Shown here piece after piece: positions 42,630 to 52,739 of a stretch of 64,000 nucleotides of DNA (positions within the stretch are counted from its first letter, which is position 1; every line of letters begins with the position of its first letter). The stretch is from NCBI RefSeq assembly GCF_024609765.1, contig NZ_JANFDG010000013.1, forward strand, positions 62,001 to 126,000, given 5' to 3'. The stretch is from Shinella pollutisoli (GTDB lineage Bacteria > Pseudomonadota > Alphaproteobacteria > Rhizobiales > Rhizobiaceae). The translations under genes were made by a program, and so were the position numbers. The notes beneath the pieces were generated by a model. It was not told the origin of the DNA. It ran no database searches and was given only the letters and a program-made list of their open reading frames with translations.

Positions 42630-42893
42630 ATGAAGAAAGTCATTGCGCTCGTCCTGGTCGCCCTGTCGGTCGCCAGTTGCTCGCAGACCGAGAAGGGTGC
42701 GGCCATCGGCGCGGCCTCCGGCGCGATCATCGGCGGTGCCGTCACCGGCAACGTCCGCGGTGCTGCCGTCGGCGCGGCCATCGGCGGCGTGTCCGGCGCG
42801 GTCATCGGCCATGTCTCCGAACAGCCCGGCCAGTGCTACTACCGCGACCGCTACGGCCGTCGCTACATCGATTCCTGCCCGCGCGGCTACTGA
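42630..42893 (+). CDS. Small glycine-zipper outer-membrane lipoprotein
   Basis: 87 residues from ATG 42630 (GGAGAA upstream; an ATG at 42615 lacks a site). Signal peptide MKKVIALVLVALSVASC with lipobox VASC; Cys17 would be lipidated. Then GAAIGAASGAIIGGAVTGNV and GAAVGAAIGGVSGAVIGHVS, a glycine zipper as in YMGG/Rick-17 kDa-type proteins, and a Tyr/Arg-rich tail (CYYRDRYGRRY). Likely an envelope-stabilising small lipoprotein. Followed by a clear terminator. Confidence 0.85.
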   Translation: MKKVIALVLVALSVASCSQTEKGAAIGAASGAIIGGAVTGNVRGAAVGAAIGGVSGAVIGHVSEQPGQCYYRDRYGRRYIDSCPRGY

Positions 42894-42918
42894 TCGCCGC
42901 CTCGGACCTGTTCTTGCG

Positions 42919-42945
42919 GAGCCCCGGGCCGTCGGTCCGGGGCTC
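42919..42945 (+). terminator. Rho-independent terminator after the lipoprotein gene
   Basis: GAGCCCCGG-GCCGTCGGT-CCGGGGCTC: 9-bp stem, followed by CCGCTTTTT. Confidence 0.85.
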
Positions 42946-43159
42946 CCGCTTTTTGCACTCCACGGACAAAATGCCGGCCGGCGCTTCAAATCCCGCACCC
43001 TTGCGTGTAAAACCGGCGTTAATCTTACGGAAAACCTAACGCGGTAAGGTCTTTCCAGCCTGAGCCCCGCATGAGGCGGAGCACCGAAATTCGTGACGGA
43101 AGCATGCCGGCCTGCCGCGCGCGCCCGCACCGAACGAGAGAGGCGACGGACAGCAGCGG

Positions 43160-45085
43160 ATGCGGGATATCGTGAACCGGCCGGACAAGAGTTTTGCGTT
43201 CCTCAGGGCTGGCACCGCGCTCGCGGTCGCTGCGGCGTTTGCGTGCGCCGTCGCCCCGGCCGCTCCGGCCTCCGCCTTCGAGCTGTTCGGCATGAAGTTC
43301 TTCGAGAGCGACGAGGAGGAAGCCGCTCCCGTCATCGATCCCGTCGAATACACGCTCACCCTCGACGCCGGCACGGAGGACGAGGCGCTGAAGGAAGCGA
43401 TCGAGACCACGGCGCTGCTCAAGGCCGACGAGGGCAAGCCCGTCTCCGGCGACCTCGGCCTGGTGATCAAGGCACGCGACGACCGGGACCGCATCCTCGC
43501 CGCGCTCTACGAGAACGCCCGTTACGGCGGCGTGGTGGAGGTGACGGTCGCCGGCCAGGACCTCGACGCGCTGCCGCCCAATCCCGAGTTCGGCCGCCCC
43601 GGCGCCGTCCCGGTGACGATCCGCGTGCGGCCCGGGCCCGTCTTCACCTTCGGCGACATCGCCTTTGCCGGCGATGCCGAGGGGCGCAACCCGGCCGACT
43701 ACGGTCTCGTGCCCGGCGCGCGGGCGGATTCGACCGTCATCCTCAAGGCGGGCGAGCAGATCGTCGCCGACCTCAAGTCCGAGGGCCGGCCCTTCGCGAA
43801 GCTCACGGACCGCAACGCCACGGCCGACCACGGGACGCAGACCGTCGACGTGGTGATCGCCGCCGAGGGCGGGCCGGTCGCCCCCGTCGGCGCGGTCGGC
43901 GTCACCGGCACGAAGACGGTCGACCCGGATTTCGTCGCGCGCTACTCGCGCATCAATGCCGGCGAGCCCTATTCGCCCGAGAGGCTCGCGAAGGCGGCCG
44001 ACCGGCTGCGCCAGCTCGGCGTCTTCTCCAGCGTGACGATCCGCGAGGCCACCGCGCTCGCCCCCGACGGCTCGCTGCCGATGACCATCGAGGTATCCGA
44101 GGGCAAGCACCGCTATTTCGGCTTCGGCGCGCAGGTCTCCAACACCGACGGGCTCGGCCTGCAGGGCTACTGGGGCCACCGCAACCTGCTCGGCCAGGCG
44201 GAATCGCTGCGCGTCGAGGGGTCCGTCGGCCGCATCGGCGAGTCGAGCCTCGACAGCCTCGACTATTCGACCGCCATCCTCTTCTCCAAGCCCGGCGCCT
44301 TCGGCCCGGCAACCACCTTCAACGCCAGCCTCAAGGCCTCGCTGGTCGATCCGGACGCCTACAAGGCCGTCACCTTCACGGGTGCTGCCGGCGTCAGCGT
44401 CGAGCTTTCGGACGTCGACACCGTCTCGGGCGGCGGCGAGGTGATGTGGAGCGACATCGACGACGCCTTCGGCAAGAACAAGTATCTCACCGTCAGCACG
44501 CCGATCGAATACGTGCGCGACACGCGCGACGACAAGCTCAACCCGACGAAGGGCTATCGCGCGATGATCAACGCCAAGCCGAGCTACGAGACCTATCGCG
44601 GCACGGTCTTCTCGTCCTTCGAGGGGGCCGTCACCGGCTACAAGGCGCTCGGCGAGGAGGACCGTCTCGTGCTGGCCGGAAAGCTCGCCGGCGGCACGCT
44701 CGTGGGCGGCGACAAGCTCTCCGACATTCCGGCGACGCGGCGCTTCTTCCTCGGCGGCGGCGGCACGGTGCGCGGCTACGGCTACCAGGAGATCTCGCCG
44801 CGCAACGGCGCTGACAAGCTGACGGGCGGCCGCTCCTACGTGAACGCCTCGGCGGAGGTGCGCATCGGCGTCACCGAGACGATCGGCATCGTGCCGTTCA
44901 TCGACGTCGGCACGGTCTCGGTGGACGAGGTGCCCGATTTCAAGGACATCCGCGCCGGCGCCGGGGTCGGCCTGCGCTACGCCACGCCCTTCGGGCCGAT
45001 CCGGCTCGACGTCGCCGTGCCGCTCGACAAATATCCGGGCGGAACCTCCTTCGGCATCTATGCGGGGATCGGTCAGTCCTTCTGA
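43160..45085 (+). CDS. tamA: TamA, outer-membrane translocation and assembly protein
   Basis: 641 residues. Signal peptide about 1-39. POTRA-type domains about 55-290 (VFTFGDIAFAGDA, ITINAGEPYSPERL-like block at SRINAGEPYSPERLAKAADR), then an Omp85 16-stranded barrel with conserved RRFFLGGGGTVRGYGYQEIS and the final strand IRLDVAVPLD...GIGQSF. TamA works with inner-membrane TamB in transporting lipids/outer-membrane proteins. tamB follows after 103 bp. Confidence 0.93.
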   Translation: MRDIVNRPDKSFAFLRAGTALAVAAAFACAVAPAAPASAFELFGMKFFESDEEEAAPVIDPVEYTLTLDAGTEDEALKEAIETTALLKADEGKPVSGDLGLVIKARDDRDRILAALYENARYGGVVEVTVAGQDLDALPPNPEFGRPGAVPVTIRVRPGPVFTFGDIAFAGDAEGRNPADYGLVPGARADSTVILKAGEQIVADLKSEGRPFAKLTDRNATADHGTQTVDVVIAAEGGPVAPVGAVGVTGTKTVDPDFVARYSRINAGEPYSPERLAKAADRLRQLGVFSSVTIREATALAPDGSLPMTIEVSEGKHRYFGFGAQVSNTDGLGLQGYWGHRNLLGQAESLRVEGSVGRIGESSLDSLDYSTAILFSKPGAFGPATTFNASLKASLVDPDAYKAVTFTGAAGVSVELSDVDTVSGGGEVMWSDIDDAFGKNKYLTVSTPIEYVRDTRDDKLNPTKGYRAMINAKPSYETYRGTVFSSFEGAVTGYKALGEEDRLVLAGKLAGGTLVGGDKLSDIPATRRFFLGGGGTVRGYGYQEISPRNGADKLTGGRSYVNASAEVRIGVTETIGIVPFIDVGTVSVDEVPDFKDIRAGAGVGLRYATPFGPIRLDVAVPLDKYPGGTSFGIYAGIGQSF

Positions 45086-45188
45086 CAATCGCCCCAATTC
45101 TGGTCCAGCCTCTTGATCGATCGGGCAGAATCGGCCCCAAAGGGGGGCCGGGCGACTTTCCCGCCCTCAGACGCGACATGGAAGAGGC

Positions 45189-48100
45189 ATGAACAGGCTG
45201 ACCCGAATTCTCCGCGCCACGCTTCGTTACGCCGGCTACGGCCTGGCCGTCCTCCTCCTCGTCTGCCTCGCCGCCGTGGGCTTCGTCGGCTTCACCGATG
45301 CGGGCGCGCGCCTTGCCGCCTCCTACGCGGAGGACCTTGCCGCGGAGAGCGGCCAGATCGTCTCCATCCGCGAGCCGTCCGGTCTGCTGACGGGACGGCT
45401 GCGCGCCGCCGAGATCACGCTCGCCGACGAGAAGGGCGTCTATGCGGAGATCCGCGACCTCGCCGTCGACTGGTCGCCGCTCGATCTCGCCGGCCTGCGC
45501 TTCGACGCCGAGCGGATCGCCGCGTCCTCCGTCTCGCTGCACCGCCTGCCGGAATCGGGGTCGCAGGACACGTCCTCCGGCTCGGGCTTCTCGCTGCCGG
45601 TGGAGGTGCATGTCGGCGCGCTCGACGTGCCGGAACTCCTCGTCTCGGCGGCCGTCGCCGGCCGCGAGCAGCGGATCGTGCTGTCGGGCAGCGGCGACGC
45701 CACGGCCGAGCGGGTGGCGGTGAAGCTCGCCGCGGCCGAGACGGACCGGCCGGATGCGCGCGCGGCCGCCGACATCGTCTTCGATCCGGCCGGAAACGAG
45801 CTCAGGCTGGAGGCGGACGTCAGCGAGCCGAAGGGCGGGCTCATCGCCACGCTGCTGCGGCTGCCCGGCGCGCCGGCCGTGTCGATCCGGCTCACCGGCG
45901 ACGGACCGCTGTCGCAATGGGCGGGACGGCTGACGGCCGCGCTCGACGGCGAGGAGATGCTGCGGCTCGACGGGCGCCACGATCTCTCGACGTCCGGCCT
46001 GCACCGGATCGCGCTTGCCGGCGGCGGCGCCTTCGACGCGCTGATGCCGCCGCAGCTGCGCCCGCTCTTCGCCGGCGAGACCGGCATCGACGTCGTCGCC
46101 GCCTTCGACGGGTCGGACATGCTGAGCATCGAGAAGGGCGACATCTCGACCGGGGCGATGACGCTCGCCGCCTCCGGCACGGTCAGCGCGCGGGGCACGA
46201 ACGACCTCGACCTCCGCCTTTCCGGCAAGGACGGGCCGATCGACTTCCGCTGGCCATTGGCGGACGGCGACGTGCGCCTGCTGGTCTCCGGTGCGGAGGT
46301 CTCGCTCTCGGGCGAGGCGCGCGCCGCGGTGCTCGATGCGACGGCGACGGTCGCCTCCGCTGCGTTCCCCGCCGGCCGGGTCGACAACATCCGCCTTTCC
46401 GCGAAAAGCGCCGCCTTCGACGTGGCGAACCGCTCGGGCAAGGTCGACCTGACGGCGGAGACGGGCGCCACGGCCTTCGCCAGCGCCGATCTCGACCGGA
46501 TGGTCAAGGGGCCGGCGAAGCTCGCCGCGACGCTCGACGTCGGGCCGGAACGGATCGGCTTCGATCCGGTAACGCTCGAAAGCGCCAGCATCGGCGGCAC
46601 GCTTTCCGGCGAGCACGGGTTGTCGAGCGGTGCGACATCGGTCGCGTTCCGCCTCTTCGCGCTGCCCGCCGTGCTGCCGGAGGCGCTGGCCGGCAAGTTT
46701 GACACCACCATCGCGCTCGAAGGCAGGCTTGCCCGGTCGGGTGACGGTGCGGTCGAGGTCTCCGACCTCCAGGTGAAATCGGGTACCGCCGAGGCGGGCG
46801 GCACGGTGTCGCTCGGCGACGGGCAGTTGCAGGCGACGCTTTCCGGCAAGGTGCTCGATCTCGGCAGGCTCCTCTCCGACGCGGCGGGCGAGGCGGCCTT
46901 CGACCTCTCGGCCTCCGGCCCGCTCGATGCGCTGGACGTGGCCGGCAGGATCACGTCCAGCGGGGCGACGCTCTCCGGCCGCACGCTCAGCGATCTCGTC
47001 GTCACGCTCGACGGCAAGGCGGTGGCCGACAGGCCGAGCGGCACGCTGACGGCGACGGGCGCGCTCGACGGGCAGGCGATCAACGTGCGCGCCGAGGTCT
47101 CGTCCGAGGGCGGGCGGATCGGCGTGCCGGTCATCGAGGCGGAGATCGGGCCGAACACGCTGAAGGGCTCGCTGTCGCTTGCGGCGGATTTCATGCCGGA
47201 CGGCACCATCCGCTTCGACTTCCCCGACCTGTCGCTGCTCGCGGCGATGGCCGGCGAGAAGGCATCCGGCGACCTCGCCGGCAATATCGTCATCGCCACG
47301 CGGAACGGCCGGACCTCGGCCACGGTGGAGGCGTCCGGCTCGGCGGTGGGCCGCGATGCGGTCAGCATCGCGAAGCCCTCCGTCGATCTCGAGATCGCCG
47401 ATCTCGCCACGGCGGCGGTTTCCGGCACCGTCAGGGCGGAGCGCGTCTCCTCCGGCGAGAACCGCCTCGACGGGCTGAACCTCGCCTTCCTGCGCGAGGG
47501 AACCAGCACCGGCTTCGATCTCTCCGGCCGGCTGGACGGAAAGGCGCTTGCGACCAAGGGGCGGGTCGAGCAGCGCGGCGGCGGGCTCGACATCGCGCTG
47601 CAGAGCTTCGAGGCCGCGCCGCGCGGCATCGCGCTGAAGCTTGCCAAGCCGACGCGGATCGCCGTCGCGAACGGTGCGGCCGCGCTCGACGCGCTGACCG
47701 TGCAGGCCGGCCGAGGGACCGTCGCGGTGTCCGGGCGGGCAGGCGAGACGCTCGACCTTTCGCTGCGCCTCAATGCCGTGCCGGCCGGGCTCGTCGAGAC
47801 GTTCTCGCCCGGCCTCGCCCCCGAGGGGTCGATCGGCGGCACGGTCACGGTCAAGGGGCGGGCGGCCGCACCCGTCGTCGGCTATCAGCTCACCTGGGAC
47901 GGGGCGGCGACGAGCCAGACCAGGGCGGCGGGCCTCGGCGCGCTCACCATCCGCGCCGACGGCGACTATGCCAACGACCGCGTCCGCCTCGACACGGTGC
48001 TGAGCGGCGGGGGCGGGCTTTCGTTCCGCGGCGGCGGCACGGTGGGCGTCACCGGCACGATGCCGCTTGCGCTGAAATTCAGCGGCACGGTGCCGTTCGG

Positions 48101-49361
48101 CCTGCTGCAGGCCCAGCTTGCCGCGCAGGGCTTCACGCTGACGGGCAACGCGGCGGTCGACCTGTCGATCTCCGGCACCGCGGGGGCGCCCGCCGTCAAC
48201 GGCACGATCACGGCGCGGGGGGCGCGCCTCGTCGACGTGCGCCGCAACCTCGCCGTGGAAAACCTGTCGCTCGCCGTCTCGCTCGACGGCCGGCAGGCGG
48301 TGATCCGCGAGCTGTCCGGCCGGCTTGCGAGCGGCGGCGGCATCTCGGCGAGCGGCACCATCGGCATCCAGCCCGGCAGCGGCTTCCCGGTCGACGTCGC
48401 CGTCAAGCTCTCCGACATGACCTATGTGGACGGCACGCTGGTCGCGGCCAACCTCACCGGCGACCTCACGCTCAAGGGGCCGGCGCTGACGGGGCTGATG
48501 CTCGGCGGCAACGTCCGCGTCAACAAGGCCAACATCACCATTCCGCAGAAGCTGCCGGCCTCGCTGTCGGAGATCGACATCAAGCACCGCAACGCGCCCG
48601 CCGCCGTCCAGCGCATGACGGCGGACGTCAAGCGCGACGAGGGCGGCGACGGCGCTGCGCGCGGGATCGGGCTCGACCTCACGATCTCCGCGCCCGGCCA
48701 GATCTTCGTGCGCGGGCGCGGCATCAATGCGGAGTTCGGCGGCAGCCTGCGCATCACCGGCACGTCCTCGGCGCCGAGCATTTCCGGCGGCTTCGAGCTC
48801 GAGCGCGGGCGGATGGAGATCCTGACCCGCCGGCTCGACTTCACCAGCGCCCGCATCGGCTTTGCCGGCGGGCTCGTGCCGACCGTCGACCTCGTCGCCG
48901 CCACCGCGGTCGATTCGACCTCGATCACGGTGACGGTGGCCGGCACCGCCAACAACCCGACCGTCACCTTCGCCTCCTCGCCGTCGCTGCCGCAGGACGA
49001 GATCCTGGCGCAGCTCATCTTCCGCCGCTCGATGTCGAACCTCTCGGCCTTGCAGATCGCCCAGCTCGCCGCCGCCGCGAGCGAGCTTGCCGGCGGGCGC
49101 TCGACCGGGCTCCTCAACAGCCTGCGCAGCAAGCTCGGCGTCGACGACCTCGACATCACCACGGACGCGGAGGGCCGCGCGCAGGTCTCGGCGGGAAAAT
49201 ATCTCAACGACCGGACCTATATCGAGCTGAAGCAGGACCCGGAGACGAACGGCGCGAAGGCCGTGATCAACCTCGACATCGGCCGCGGCCTCAAGCTGCG
49301 CGGCGAGGCCGGCAGCGGCGGCAGCGCGGGGGCCGGCATCTTTTACGAGAAGGAATATTGA
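45189..49361 (+). CDS. tamB: TamB, translocation and assembly module inner-membrane protein
   Basis: 1,390 residues. N-terminal membrane anchor about 12-36 (GYGLAVLLLVCLAAVGFVGF), then a very long repetitive beta-strand body (AsmA-like bridge), and the TamB C-terminal domain: RGRGINAEFGGSLRITGTSS, FELERGRMEILTRRLDFTSA, LPQDEILAQLIFRRSMSNLS, ending FYEKEY. The protein spans the periplasm and is thought to act as a lipid conduit with TamA. GAAGAGG lies before the ATG. Confidence 0.93.
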   Translation: MNRLTRILRATLRYAGYGLAVLLLVCLAAVGFVGFTDAGARLAASYAEDLAAESGQIVSIREPSGLLTGRLRAAEITLADEKGVYAEIRDLAVDWSPLDLAGLRFDAERIAASSVSLHRLPESGSQDTSSGSGFSLPVEVHVGALDVPELLVSAAVAGREQRIVLSGSGDATAERVAVKLAAAETDRPDARAAADIVFDPAGNELRLEADVSEPKGGLIATLLRLPGAPAVSIRLTGDGPLSQWAGRLTAALDGEEMLRLDGRHDLSTSGLHRIALAGGGAFDALMPPQLRPLFAGETGIDVVAAFDGSDMLSIEKGDISTGAMTLAASGTVSARGTNDLDLRLSGKDGPIDFRWPLADGDVRLLVSGAEVSLSGEARAAVLDATATVASAAFPAGRVDNIRLSAKSAAFDVANRSGKVDLTAETGATAFASADLDRMVKGPAKLAATLDVGPERIGFDPVTLESASIGGTLSGEHGLSSGATSVAFRLFALPAVLPEALAGKFDTTIALEGRLARSGDGAVEVSDLQVKSGTAEAGGTVSLGDGQLQATLSGKVLDLGRLLSDAAGEAAFDLSASGPLDALDVAGRITSSGATLSGRTLSDLVVTLDGKAVADRPSGTLTATGALDGQAINVRAEVSSEGGRIGVPVIEAEIGPNTLKGSLSLAADFMPDGTIRFDFPDLSLLAAMAGEKASGDLAGNIVIATRNGRTSATVEASGSAVGRDAVSIAKPSVDLEIADLATAAVSGTVRAERVSSGENRLDGLNLAFLREGTSTGFDLSGRLDGKALATKGRVEQRGGGLDIALQSFEAAPRGIALKLAKPTRIAVANGAAALDALTVQAGRGTVAVSGRAGETLDLSLRLNAVPAGLVETFSPGLAPEGSIGGTVTVKGRAAAPVVGYQLTWDGAATSQTRAAGLGALTIRADGDYANDRVRLDTVLSGGGGLSFRGGGTVGVTGTMPLALKFSGTVPFGLLQAQLAAQGFTLTGNAAVDLSISGTAGAPAVNGTITARGARLVDVRRNLAVENLSLAVSLDGRQAVIRELSGRLASGGGISASGTIGIQPGSGFPVDVAVKLSDMTYVDGTLVAANLTGDLTLKGPALTGLMLGGNVRVNKANITIPQKLPASLSEIDIKHRNAPAAVQRMTADVKRDEGGDGAARGIGLDLTISAPGQIFVRGRGINAEFGGSLRITGTSSAPSISGGFELERGRMEILTRRLDFTSARIGFAGGLVPTVDLVAATAVDSTSITVTVAGTANNPTVTFASSPSLPQDEILAQLIFRRSMSNLSALQIAQLAAAASELAGGRSTGLLNSLRSKLGVDDLDITTDAEGRAQVSAGKYLNDRTYIELKQDPETNGAKAVINLDIGRGLKLRGEAGSGGSAGAGIFYEKEY

Positions 49362-49366
49362 GGTTT

Positions 49367-49434
49367 CCCCTCATCCGCCTGCCGGCACCTTCTCCCCGCC
49401 GGGGAGAAGGTGGCCCGGAGGGCCGGATGAGGGG
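49367..49434. repeat. Rhizobial palindromic intergenic element
   Basis: Starts CCCCTCATCCGCCTGCC and ends GGCCGGATGAGGGG, with CACCTTCTCCCCGCC/GGGGAGAAGGTG in the centre: a large imperfect palindrome between tamB and the lrp-like gene. Sequences with this CTCATCCG...CTTCTCCCCG...CGGATGAG make-up are scattered widely in rhizobial genomes. It could serve as terminator for both converging genes. Confidence 0.8.
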
Positions 49435-49438
49435 GTCG

Positions 49439-49879
49439 TCAGAGAAGCGCGTTCTTCGTCGTCTTCAGAAGAATGTTCGTCTCCGTCACGGTGATGCCGT
49501 CGATGAGGCGGATGCGGCGCAGCGTCTCGTCGAAGGTGCCGAGGTCCTTGTCCTCCAGCTCGGCGATGAAGTCCCAGCGGCCGTTGGTGGAATGGAGCGC
49601 GCGCACCTGCGGCAGGCCGCGCAGTTGCGCGGCGACGCGGTCGGCCATCTTGCCGTGCACCTCGATCATGACGATGGCCCGCACGCCGCTGCCCGTCAGC
49701 TCCGCGCCGGTGCGGATGGTGAAGGCGGCGATGGTGCCGGAGGAGACGAGCCGGTCGATGCGGGCGGCGACGGTGGCGCGCGAGGCCCCCGTCATCGCCG
49801 CGAGCGAGGAGACGGAGGTGCGGGCATTGTGGCGCAGCGCACCGATCAGGGCGTGATCGAGATCGTCCAGGTTGATCAT
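49439..49879 (-). CDS. Lrp/AsnC-family regulator of the arginine-degradation genes
   Basis: 146 residues from ATG 49879 (ATG 49900 also possible). LDDLDHALIGALRHNARTSV, MTGASRATVAARIDRLVSSG (helix-turn-helix), then an RAM/AsnC ligand domain: VRAIVMIEVHGKMADRVAAQ, GRWDFIAELEDKDLGTFDET. Divergent from the arginase gene across 115 bp, matching the rhizobial ArgR-like Lrp regulator that activates arginase and ornithine catabolism with arginine or ornithine as ligand; that role is inference. Confidence 0.88.
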   Translation of the reverse strand: MINLDDLDHALIGALRHNARTSVSSLAAMTGASRATVAARIDRLVSSGTIAAFTIRTGAELTGSGVRAIVMIEVHGKMADRVAAQLRGLPQVRALHSTNGRWDFIAELEDKDLGTFDETLRRIRLIDGITVTETNILLKTTKNALL

Positions 49880-49994
49880 GATGTCGATCCGGCTTGTCAA
49901 ATTGGTAATAGTGGCGGTCTTTCTGCCAGTTTATCCTCTTTTTGCCAACGTTGCGAAGGACCATAATCGTTCCCAAAAACGAGATGGGGCATTC

Positions 49995-50930
49995 ATGGCT
50001 GACACTGCAAAACAGATCGCGCTGATCGGCGCGCCGCTCGAAGAGGGCTCCGGCCGCCGGGGCGCGGCGATGGGGCCGACGGCGCTTCGCATCGCCGGCA
50101 TCGACACGACGCTCGCCGAGCTCGGCCACGGCGTGACCGACGAGGGCGACCTGCGGCCGCTGCCGGCGCGCGATCTCGCCAACCATCCCCGCGCCAACAA
50201 CCTGCAGGTCGTCGCCGCCTTCACGCGCGCGCTCGACGCGGCCGTCTTCGACGCGGCCGAGGCCGGGCGCTTCCCGCTCGTGCTCGGCGGCGACCATGCG
50301 CTGTCGATGGGCTCGGTCTCCGGCATGGCGCGCCATGCGGCGAAGGCCGGCCGGCCGCTCTTCGTGCTGTGGCTCGACGCGCATGCGGATTTCAACTCGC
50401 CGGCCACCTCGCCCTCCGGCAACATGCACGGCATGCCGGTCGCCTTCTTCTGCGGCGAGGCGGAGTTCGCGCCGATCCTGGAGAAGGGCCGGCCGCTGGT
50501 CGACCCGAAGAACGTCTTCCAGGTCGGCATCCGCTCGGTCGACGCGCGCGAGCGCGAGGAAATCGCCGAGCACGGCGTCAACGTCTACGACATGCGCGCG
50601 GTGGACGAGACCGGCATGGCGCATATCATGCACGAGATCCTCGGCCGCATCAGAGCGGAGAACGGGCTGCTGCATGTCAGCTTCGACGTCGATTTCCTCG
50701 ATCCGGATCTGGCGCCCGGCGTCGGCACGACGGTGCCCGGAGGGGCGACCTTCCGCGAGGCGCATCTGATCATGGAGATGCTCTGCGACAGCGGCCTCGT
50801 CTCCTCGCTCGACCTCGTCGAGCTCAATCCCTTCCTCGACGATCGCGGCAAGAGCGCGCGCATCCTCGTCGAGCTGACCGCGAGCCTTTTCGGGCGCCGC
50901 ATTCTCGACCGGCCGACCCGCAGCGCCTGA
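49995..50930 (+). CDS. rocF: Arginase
   Basis: 311 residues from ATG 49995; the longer frame to 49872 runs through the regulatory region. Hydrolyses arginine to ornithine and urea with two Mn ions. Metal ligands visible: [21 protein letters not shown] (DAHAD), [17 protein letters not shown] (DxD). [11 protein letters not shown] is the substrate loop. Operon with ornithine aminotransferase, 17 bp downstream. Confidence 0.95.
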   Translation: MADTAKQIALIGAPLEEGSGRRGAAMGPTALRIAGIDTTLAELGHGVTDEGDLRPLPARDLANHPRANNLQVVAAFTRALDAAVFDAAEAGRFPLVLGGDHALSMGSVSGMARHAAKAGRPLFVLWLDAHADFNSPATSPSGNMHGMPVAFFCGEAEFAPILEKGRPLVDPKNVFQVGIRSVDAREREEIAEHGVNVYDMRAVDETGMAHIMHEILGRIRAENGLLHVSFDVDFLDPDLAPGVGTTVPGGATFREAHLIMEMLCDSGLVSSLDLVELNPFLDDRGKSARILVELTASLFGRRILDRPTRSA

Positions 50931-50947
50931 CACTTCCGGAGGATCCC

Positions 50948-52153
50948 ATGACCACACCGACCGCGCGCCTGATCGAAACCGAGTACCGCCTCGGCGCCCA
51001 CAATTACAAGCCGCTCGACGTGGTGCTGTCGCGCGGCGAGGGCGTGCATGTCTGGGATATCGAGGGCAACCGCTACCTCGATTGCCTCTCGGCCTATTCC
51101 GCGGTGAACCAGGGCCATTGCCACCCGAGGATCCTCGCGGCGATGGTCGAGCAGGCGGGCAAGCTGACGCTCACCTCGCGCGCCTTCCGCAACGACCAGC
51201 TCGCGCTGTTCTACGAGGAGATCGCGGCACTCACCGGCTCGCACAAGGTGCTGCCGATGAATTCCGGCGCGGAAGCGGTGGAGACGGCGATCAAGGCCGT
51301 GCGCAAGTGGGGCTACGAGGTCAAGGGCGTGCCGGCCGACAAGGCCGAGATCATCGTCTGCGCCAACAATTTCCACGGCCGCACCATCGGCATCGTCGGC
51401 TTCTCGACCGATCCGGACGCGCGCACCGGCTTCGGCCCCTTCGCGCCGGGCTTCGTCACCGTGCCCTTCGGCGACATCGACGCGTTGCGCGCGGCGATCA
51501 CCGAGAATACTGTCGCCTTCCTGATCGAGCCGATCCAGGGCGAGGCGGGCGTGCTGATCCCGCCCGCCGGCTATTTCCCGGCCGTGCGCGAGCTCTGCAC
51601 CGCGCACGGCGTCACGCTGATCCTCGACGAGATCCAGACCGGGCTCGGCCGCACCGGCCGGCTGCTCGCCGAGGAGCACGAGGGCATCGAGGCGGACGTG
51701 ACGCTGGTCGGCAAGGCGCTGTCGGGCGGCTTCTATCCGGTCTCGGCGGTGCTGTCGAACAGCGAGGTGCTGGGCGTGCTGAAGCCCGGCCAGCACGGCT
51801 CGACCTTCGGCGGCAACCCGCTCGCATGCGCCATCGCGCGCGCGGCGCTGAAGGTCCTGGTCGAGGAGGACATGATCGGCAATTCCGCCCGCATGGGCGA
51901 GCGCTTCATGGACGGGCTCGAGGGCATCCGCTCCAACATCATCAAAGAGGTACGCGGGCGCGGGCTGATGCTCGCCGTCGAGCTCGATCCGGCTGCCGGC
52001 GGCGCGCGCAAATATTGCGAGGCGCTGAAGGCGCGCGGCATCCTCGCCAAGGACACCCACGGCGACACGATCCGCATCGCCCCGCCGCTCGTCATCACCG
52101 AAGACCAGGTGGACTGGGCGCTGGAGCAGTTCGAGGCCGTCTTGCGCGACTAG
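50948..52153 (+). CDS. rocD: Ornithine aminotransferase
   Basis: 401 residues. PLP enzyme converting ornithine to glutamate semialdehyde. Seen: [53 protein letters not shown] (PLP Asp), [15 protein letters not shown] (Schiff-base Lys), [22 protein letters not shown] before the ATG. With arginase it turns arginine into glutamate and urea. Confidence 0.95.
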   Translation: MTTPTARLIETEYRLGAHNYKPLDVVLSRGEGVHVWDIEGNRYLDCLSAYSAVNQGHCHPRILAAMVEQAGKLTLTSRAFRNDQLALFYEEIAALTGSHKVLPMNSGAEAVETAIKAVRKWGYEVKGVPADKAEIIVCANNFHGRTIGIVGFSTDPDARTGFGPFAPGFVTVPFGDIDALRAAITENTVAFLIEPIQGEAGVLIPPAGYFPAVRELCTAHGVTLILDEIQTGLGRTGRLLAEEHEGIEADVTLVGKALSGGFYPVSAVLSNSEVLGVLKPGQHGSTFGGNPLACAIARAALKVLVEEDMIGNSARMGERFMDGLEGIRSNIIKEVRGRGLMLAVELDPAAGGARKYCEALKARGILAKDTHGDTIRIAPPLVITEDQVDWALEQFEAVLRD

Positions 52154-52192
52154 AGCAATTCCAGCAAAAGCGCCAAGCGGTTGTGCGCGGAA
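52152..52192. repeat. Rhizobial GAGCAATTCCAGCAAAA repeat, copy 1
   Basis: GAGCAATTCCAGCAAAAG...GCGGTTGTGCG immediately after rocD. A second copy lies at about 61360-61406 in reverse. Such elements are short, dispersed and of unknown role. Confidence 0.75.
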
Positions 52193-52213
52193 ACGTTCTT
52201 GAAGGTTTCTTTA

Positions 52214-52251
52214 CCGGATTGCGTCTACGCTTTGCGCCAGACGCAATCCGG
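52214..52251 (+). promoter_or_regulatory. 13-bp perfect hairpin directly before the cheW-like ribosome-binding site
   Basis: CCGGATTGCGTCT (52214-52226), 12-base loop, AGACGCAATCCGG (52239-52251). The right arm ends in the ribosome-binding region (GGGAAG) 11 bases before ATG 52263. Could hide or expose the site, or be a protein-binding palindrome or a terminator-less hairpin of the transcript. Confidence 0.6.
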
Positions 52252-52262
52252 GAAGACATTCG

Positions 52263-52739
52263 ATGACGACACTGAAGACGGCCGGTTTCGACGGCGAGAC
52301 GCTCGAAATCATCGCATTCCGCCTGCACGACCAGGAATTCTGCGTGAAGACCACGACCATCCGCGAGATCCGCGGCTGGGCGCCGTCGACGCCGATCCCC
52401 CATTCGCCGCCGGACGTCATCGGCGTGATGAACCTGCGCGGCACGGTCATCCCGATCATCGACCTCGCCCACAAGCTCGGCATGAAGAGCACCGAGGCCA
52501 ACGAGCGCAGCGCCATCGTCGTGGCGGAGGTGCACAGCATGGTGGTGGGCCTTGTCGTCGACCGCGTCTCCGACATTCTCACCATCCGCGGCGACCAGAT
52601 CCAGCCGGTGCCGGAAGTGACGACCTCCTTCGACAAGGCCTTTGCGGAAGGCATCATCGCCCACGAGAACGGCATGATCTGCTTCCTCAACCTCGCGCGC
52701 ATGTTCAAGGAGCGCGACGTCGAGGACATGGCCGCCTGA
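52263..52739 (+). CDS. cheW: CheW-like chemotaxis coupling protein
   Basis: 158 residues, a single CheW domain: EIIAFRLHDQEFCVKTTTIR, GVMNLRGTVIPIIDLAHKLG, SAIVVAEVHSMVVGLVVDRV and the final strand NGMICFLNLARMF. CheW bridges chemoreceptors and the CheA kinase. It stands alone here, far from a che operon, so it is probably an accessory CheW. Confidence 0.92.
   Translation: MTTLKTAGFDGETLEIIAFRLHDQEFCVKTTTIREIRGWAPSTPIPHSPPDVIGVMNLRGTVIPIIDLAHKLGMKSTEANERSAIVVAEVHSMVVGLVVDRVSDILTIRGDQIQPVPEVTTSFDKAFAEGIIAHENGMICFLNLARMFKERDVEDMAA

Noticed and set aside
44940-48587. 1,215-codon minus-strand frame opposite tamA/tamB
   Set aside because: Antisense shadow; tamB has the family C-terminal domain on the plus strand.
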